Below are positions 60,701 through 64,000 of a stretch of DNA of 64,000 nucleotides, piece by piece. Within the stretch, counting starts at the first letter, position 1, and the number at the start of each line of letters is the position of its first letter. The notes beneath the pieces were generated by a model that had not been told where the DNA came from, searched no databases, and was given only the letters and a program-made list of their open reading frames with translations. Made by a program: the position numbers and the translations under genes. Source of the DNA: Sisyra terminalis (taxonomy: Eukaryota; Arthropoda; Insecta; Neuroptera; Sisyridae); NCBI GenBank assembly GCA_958496175.1, contig OY292277.1, positions 49,673,050-49,737,049 on the forward strand, in the 5' to 3' direction.

Positions 60701-63585
60701 TAGGACATTTTTTGTAGAGCACTTTTTTTCCTATAACTTATCTCAATAAAAGTTTTTGATATTTTTCACAGGTCCTAAATTATTGAATTAAAATAAAAAA
60801 ATAATTTTTATGTTAAAAATATAATAATTCAGGGAATTTTCAGTTTAATGCAAATAACTTACTTATTAACTTAGGACCTGTGAAAAATATCAAAAATTGT
60901 TATGAATTTAAGTTATAGGAAAAAAAGTACTCTACAAAAAATGTCCTATAAAATTTTCTTATAAAATTGATGGTTGCGTCAAAAAATTGAAAGTTATTTA
61001 AAATTTCTCTTTAGTTCAACTTTGACCTCGAATAACTTTTGAAGGAATAAATATATCAAAAACTTGCAAGACCAGCTTTTTTGTAAATCGTTCAATTTTC
61101 TACAAGAATATACCTTAGTCATTCCGAAATATTGTCACCGACGTGAGCTATAAAATTTCAAAATGCAAGAGAATATTGTTCCCATGTTATTTAAATGGAA
61201 AATCGAAATTTGCGATGCGGCACCTCTTAATATTAATATTAAGAGCTTAAACTTTCATTGGATTCTTTTTTGTCATTCCCAACAATATTTTCGATATAAG
61301 TAAGAAAAAAAAAATCATCATTTTTTTTGAATCAGTCTAATGTACAGACTACAGAGATGTGAAAATTATTACTCAAGACAACTCAAGAGAATTTTTTTTT
61401 TTAAATGTCATAAATTTAAAAAATACAATAATTTCACTTATCTAATATTTTTTGTGGCACCCTTTATTGTTTATAATCTATTTTTCTCATCCTGGCACGC
61501 TCTCTACTATTTTTTTCATTTATATTTTATTATGGTGCCAAATTTTAATGAGTTCTGTAATCAGATCCACCCGTGTTGTAATAGTTTATTTTTTTTCAGT
61601 TTTTTCTTCACAATGACCCAAAAAATTTTTATGGGATTTGCATCAGGACTATTTCCTGGCCAAGAAGACACATTAATGTTAGAAATTTTGAGGAAATCCA
61701 TAACTTTTCTGGGCTTTATGGCAAGGAGCTCCATCCTACATAAAGATAAAATTTTCTTCCAGAAACTACTCTTTAGTTTGAAGCAATAACTTCGTTTCCA
61801 ATATATATTGGTCTTGCCTCATAGTACCTTCCACAATGTATATCCTACCGGTACCTTTTGCTGACATGCAGCTCCAAACCATAACTGATGTTGAATGCTT
61901 TATAGTCTGGGCAATACATTGTCGGAAGAAAGTAAAAAATCTTCTTTTGAGTCTAATAATTTTCACACCTCTGTACTTGATTGAATTTTTTTTCTTAAAT
62001 TTAATACTATAGGCCTACGTCACTGATATTTCCCGGGCCTAAATGTGTTTCCAGTCCAGCCCTGGTTCGATCGAATTCCAAGGATTCGGCGAAGGATTCC
62101 GATTCATATTATCTATGTAAAATTACACCTATATTTTGAATTTTAAAAATCATGTATTATTTGGCTCAAGTGTACTTTAGCACACCCACAATCTGGCAAC
62201 GTTGCATTTTCGACATTGTTTTTAATTTAATTCGCGATATTTTTGTTTATTCAATTCTAATATGGTATAATGGTATAATTCTCTCTTTTATGGTTCAATT
62301 TTCATTATGGACCGATTTAATCGCGAATTAAATTAAAAACAAAGTCGAAAATGCAACATTGCCAGATTGTGGGTGTGAAGTACACGTGAGCCTTTTATTT
62401 TTCCAATTAAGAAGGGTTCGGTGAATGAATAAATGAAACTGATGGGGGTCAGTACCTCTAGAAAGGTTTAGAACCACTTGGAATTGACTATTTATTATAC
62501 CATGGGTCGGCAACATTTTGTTGTAAAAGGGCCAAATATTTTTCAGTGCGGGCCGCACTTGCAGTAGGTATACCTACAATATTTATGTACAAATATTTTT
62601 ATTTTAAAAATAAAACGCTATGTGTCTGTCATGTGCGTTGCGGCGAGAATCTTGCGGGCCGCACCAGGATGTCTCGCGGGCCGCAGGTTGCCGACCCATG
62701 CATTATACAGTCAATAACTTATGTTATACCTTATGGTCGCTAGCCACGATCTCATATCATCCGTGTCATGAGCTTCAATTACATATTCCATGTTATTATC
62801 GGCTTTTAATACAAATGTGTTTTCGTGATCTGGCATTTCCAGCGCTGTTGTTTCTCGTGCTTCACTAACCAAAAAACAGAACACTCCACTTTTGGGCTAA
62901 AAAAAAATTATTAACACCGATCAATAGGTATTTTTCGGTTAAATCACAAAAAGGATAATACCTTGGTTGATTTTGGAGGAGAATAAAACTCTAACATATA
63001 ACCACCAACAGTTTTGACTAGAGCTAATCGGCATCGTTCCCACTTTTGAACACCGCCCGGCTGATCTAAACTCTCCGGCGTTAAGTAGTTGACAAAGCCC
63101 TCTTTGCGACATTCGACAACGATTTTCGCTAGTTTTGTTTTGGCCAAACGTCCGGACGAGTTGTTGGAGAGTTCCACTTCGTCCGAGTGTTGTTTGTGAA
63201 AGAACCCCTTGCCCTTGCGCAGCCCTTTGAAACTCAGCCGCCGGAAGAAGGGCTTGTGATGCACGAGCGGCGAGTCGGTCTCCTGTTCGGAATAATCGCT
63301 AAGTTCTTCTTGTGCCGCACCGGACCCGTTCACCGCCTTCGAGCCCGTTTGCATTTGGCGTCTGGTGAAGTCTTTTTCGAAATGTTCGGCAAAGCATTCG
63401 ATGAATTTGTTGAGGAAGTCTTTGTGGGTGACATTGTTGTGGCCGGGATCGGCACTTAACGTCACGGGCATGTAGTGGACGCACGCTCTGGCGAAGTGTT
63501 GTGCCGCGGCCCGGGCGTGCCGCTCGCAAAAATCGTCATTAACATCGCCACCACCCCCACGTTCGGGGGGTGTTGCTGTGGCCAT
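57590..63585 (-). CDS. Lnk: SH2B-family adaptor (Lnk/SH2B), six coding exons, 493 aa
   Basis: Cytoplasmic/membrane adaptor that binds phosphotyrosines on receptor kinases, JAK and IRS/Chico; the insect member promotes insulin signalling (family knowledge). Join of 63585-62962, 62896-62730, 60099-59936, 59866-59685, 59551-59318 and 57700-57590; 1482 nt, frame intact, stop TGA. Domains: Phe-zipper dimerisation region (about 14-70: [20 protein letters not shown]...FAEHFEKDF); PH domain (about 112-265) split between exons 1 and 2; Ser-rich linker with ELPPR; SH2 domain (about 335-425) starting YPWFHGTL, with Arg363 in FLVRQSE; and the family C-terminus RAVENPYSF, the Cbl/Grb2-type tyrosine motif. 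The ATG at 63585 is the first in-frame ATG; upstream codons are TTG-type only. Confidence 0.95.
57701..59317. other. SH2B intron 5, unrecognised
   Basis: Very AT-rich with many A/T homopolymers; no transposon or coding similarity seen. Confidence 0.5.
59318..59551 (-). CDS. Lnk: SH2B exon 5: SH2 C-half
   Basis: Acceptor CTTTAG, then [20 protein letters not shown] and [18 protein letters not shown]. Donor CAA|GTGAGA, phase 0. Confidence 0.93.
59685..59866 (-). CDS. Lnk: SH2B exon 4: SH2 N-half
   Basis: Acceptor GCTAG after a 69-bp intron; donor CAA|GTAAAT. Encodes [20 protein letters not shown] and the phosphotyrosine-binding FLVRQSE (Arg363). Confidence 0.93.
59936..60099 (-). CDS. Lnk: SH2B exon 3: linker
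   Basis: Acceptor TTTTAAG, then [18 protein letters not shown], a Ser-rich linker and GAPELPPR. The donor A|GTGTGT is inferred from phase with exon 4 (A + TT = Ile319). Confidence 0.85.
60314..61339. mobile_element. Foldback family C, copy 2 (1026 bp, complete) in SH2B intron 2
   Basis: Ends TAGACTGATTC.../...GAATCAGTCTA with perfect 8-bp target duplications ATGTACAG (60306-60313 and 61340-61347). Almost entirely self-complementary, with no coding capacity. Shares AACAATATTTTCGATA and TTAATATTAATATTAAG with the other foldback families. Confidence 0.85.
61351..61976 (-). pseudogene. Tc1-like transposon remnant with transposase C-terminal half
   Basis: Inverted ends TACAGAGATGTGAAAATT / complement of TACAGAGGTGTGAAAATT. 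Minus-strand pieces: [34 protein letters not shown], then after frame changes [11 protein letters not shown] and [11 protein letters not shown], the D,D34E core of Tc1 transposases (the Glu of the usual PIENLW is lost). 5' half deleted. Confidence 0.8.
62163..62392. mobile_element. Foldback MITE family F, copy 2 (230 bp) in SH2B intron 2
   Basis: Same ends and core as the 55.2-kb copy, with a small GGTATAAT duplication inside; flanked by TATTATTT / TTTTATTT (one mismatch). Confidence 0.82.
62501..62700. mobile_element. GC-rich hAT MITE (200 bp), SH2B intron 2
   Basis: Terminal repeats CATGGGTCGGCAAC / GTTGCCGACCCATG; flanks TATTATAC / CATTATAC (8 bp, one mismatch). Interior CGGGCCGCA is far more GC-rich than its surroundings. 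Ends 29 bp before the SH2B exon 2 donor boundary. Confidence 0.8.
62730..62896 (-). CDS. Lnk: SH2B exon 2: PH C-half
   Basis: Acceptor TTTTTTAG after a 65-bp intron; donor ATAAG|GTATAA. Encodes [20 protein letters not shown] and the C-terminal PH helix with MRSWLATIR. Confidence 0.94.
62962..63585 (-). CDS. Lnk: SH2B exon 1: Phe-zipper and PH N-half
   Basis: Starts [14 protein letters not shown]; donor ACC AAG|GTATTA. Encodes residues 1-208: dimerisation region, acidic Ser linker and the first PH strands ([19 protein letters not shown]). Much more GC-rich than the rest of the locus. Confidence 0.94.
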
Positions 63586-64000
63586 AATTACAACAATCTT
63601 ACCTTTGATCAATCAAACCAATACACAATTGATTCAAAAATTACGACGTGTTTTTCCTATCGTCGCCACACCAAATTGACAGATGGAAGCCATTTAATTT
63701 CTCATGCCGCTAAGTTCAAATCAGTACACATCCAATACTGAATCAATCTCTTTTTAAATGTTTCCACCAAATATTTACCCCTAATTTAAAAACTCACTTC
63801 CCTTAATGCTTTAATTTATCATTTATTCAATGCTAAATCCCCCTTTTTAATAGTTTTTCTTCTAATTTTGAATAAACAATACCTACTCAATCGTATCCCA
63901 CGTACGCAAATGCGTCAATCAATCATTCACAAACCGCATCACTTTTACGTAAACCACATCAGTTTGAATCAATACATTTTCCATTACGCAATTCATATGA
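63586..64000 (-). other. SH2B 5' leader
   Basis: Upstream of the SH2B ATG on the minus strand. ATCAAAG|GTAAGA near 63600 resembles a splice donor and may be an alternative 5' exon end. No further coding exon is recognised before the window edge. Confidence 0.3.

Larger units (their letters stand above)
60209..62480. mobile_element. hAT element shell hosting nested insertions, SH2B intron 2
   Basis: Left end CAGTGGTTCTTAACCTGG, right end complement of CAAGTGGTTCTAAACC; hAT-like interior such as GAAGGGTTCGGTGAATG near the right end and GGTTCGATCGAATTCC near 62064. Split by foldback C2, a Tc1 remnant and family F copy 2. No target duplication recognised. Confidence 0.6.

Noticed and set aside
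63187..63741. Several plus-strand frames at the right end
   Set aside because: Antisense shadows of SH2B exon 1 and its leader; no homology.

Overview
The window is AT-rich, intron-bearing nuclear DNA from an arthropod, most likely an insect. The evidence is spliced genes with GT-AG introns, single-copy developmental and signalling genes, and a dense mixture of mariner, Tc1, hAT, Mutator-like, Jockey-like and foldback elements typical of insect genomes. I cannot name the order or species from sequence alone.

Three host genes are supported exon by exon, with reading frames that close exactly. Hnf4 (plus strand, 14345-52424, nine coding exons, 463 aa) is the HNF4/NR2A nuclear receptor and occupies most of the window. 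Its first coding exon is only 16 nt and is followed by a 20-kb intron. GINS3/Psf3 (minus strand, 57221-56137, three exons, 201 aa) is a subunit of the GINS replicative helicase complex. SH2B/Lnk (minus strand, 63585-57590, six coding exons, 493 aa) is a PH-SH2 adaptor of insulin and JAK signalling. Hnf4 and GINS3 are convergent. SH2B and GINS3 are head-to-tail on the minus strand, with only 368 bp between the SH2B stop and the GINS3 start. Hnf4 and SH2B both belong to insect metabolic signalling (lipid use; insulin signalling), but nothing in the sequence shows that their adjacency is functional.

The first 14 kb and all large introns consist mostly of transposon debris. (i) Several long inverted-repeat (foldback) families occur; two are flanked by perfect 8-bp target duplications, and four share one subterminal module. 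(ii) TTAA-flanked MITEs are present. (iii) Three dispersed copies of a degenerate mauritiana-type mariner sequence all carry the transposase N-terminal module in tandem. (iv) A structurally complete but dead cecropia-like mariner has two frameshifts and two altered catalytic positions. (v) hAT, Tc1, Mutator-like and Jockey remnants are present. (vi) Inverted-repeat-bounded units carry hammerhead-ribozyme-like motifs, one as a 106-bp tandem pair. SH2B coding intron 2 and the Hnf4-GINS3 intergenic region show elements inserted within elements.

The most promising material for something undescribed is the modular foldback family group and the hammerhead-like tandem unit. No CRISPR arrays, operons, rRNA or convincing tRNA genes were seen.
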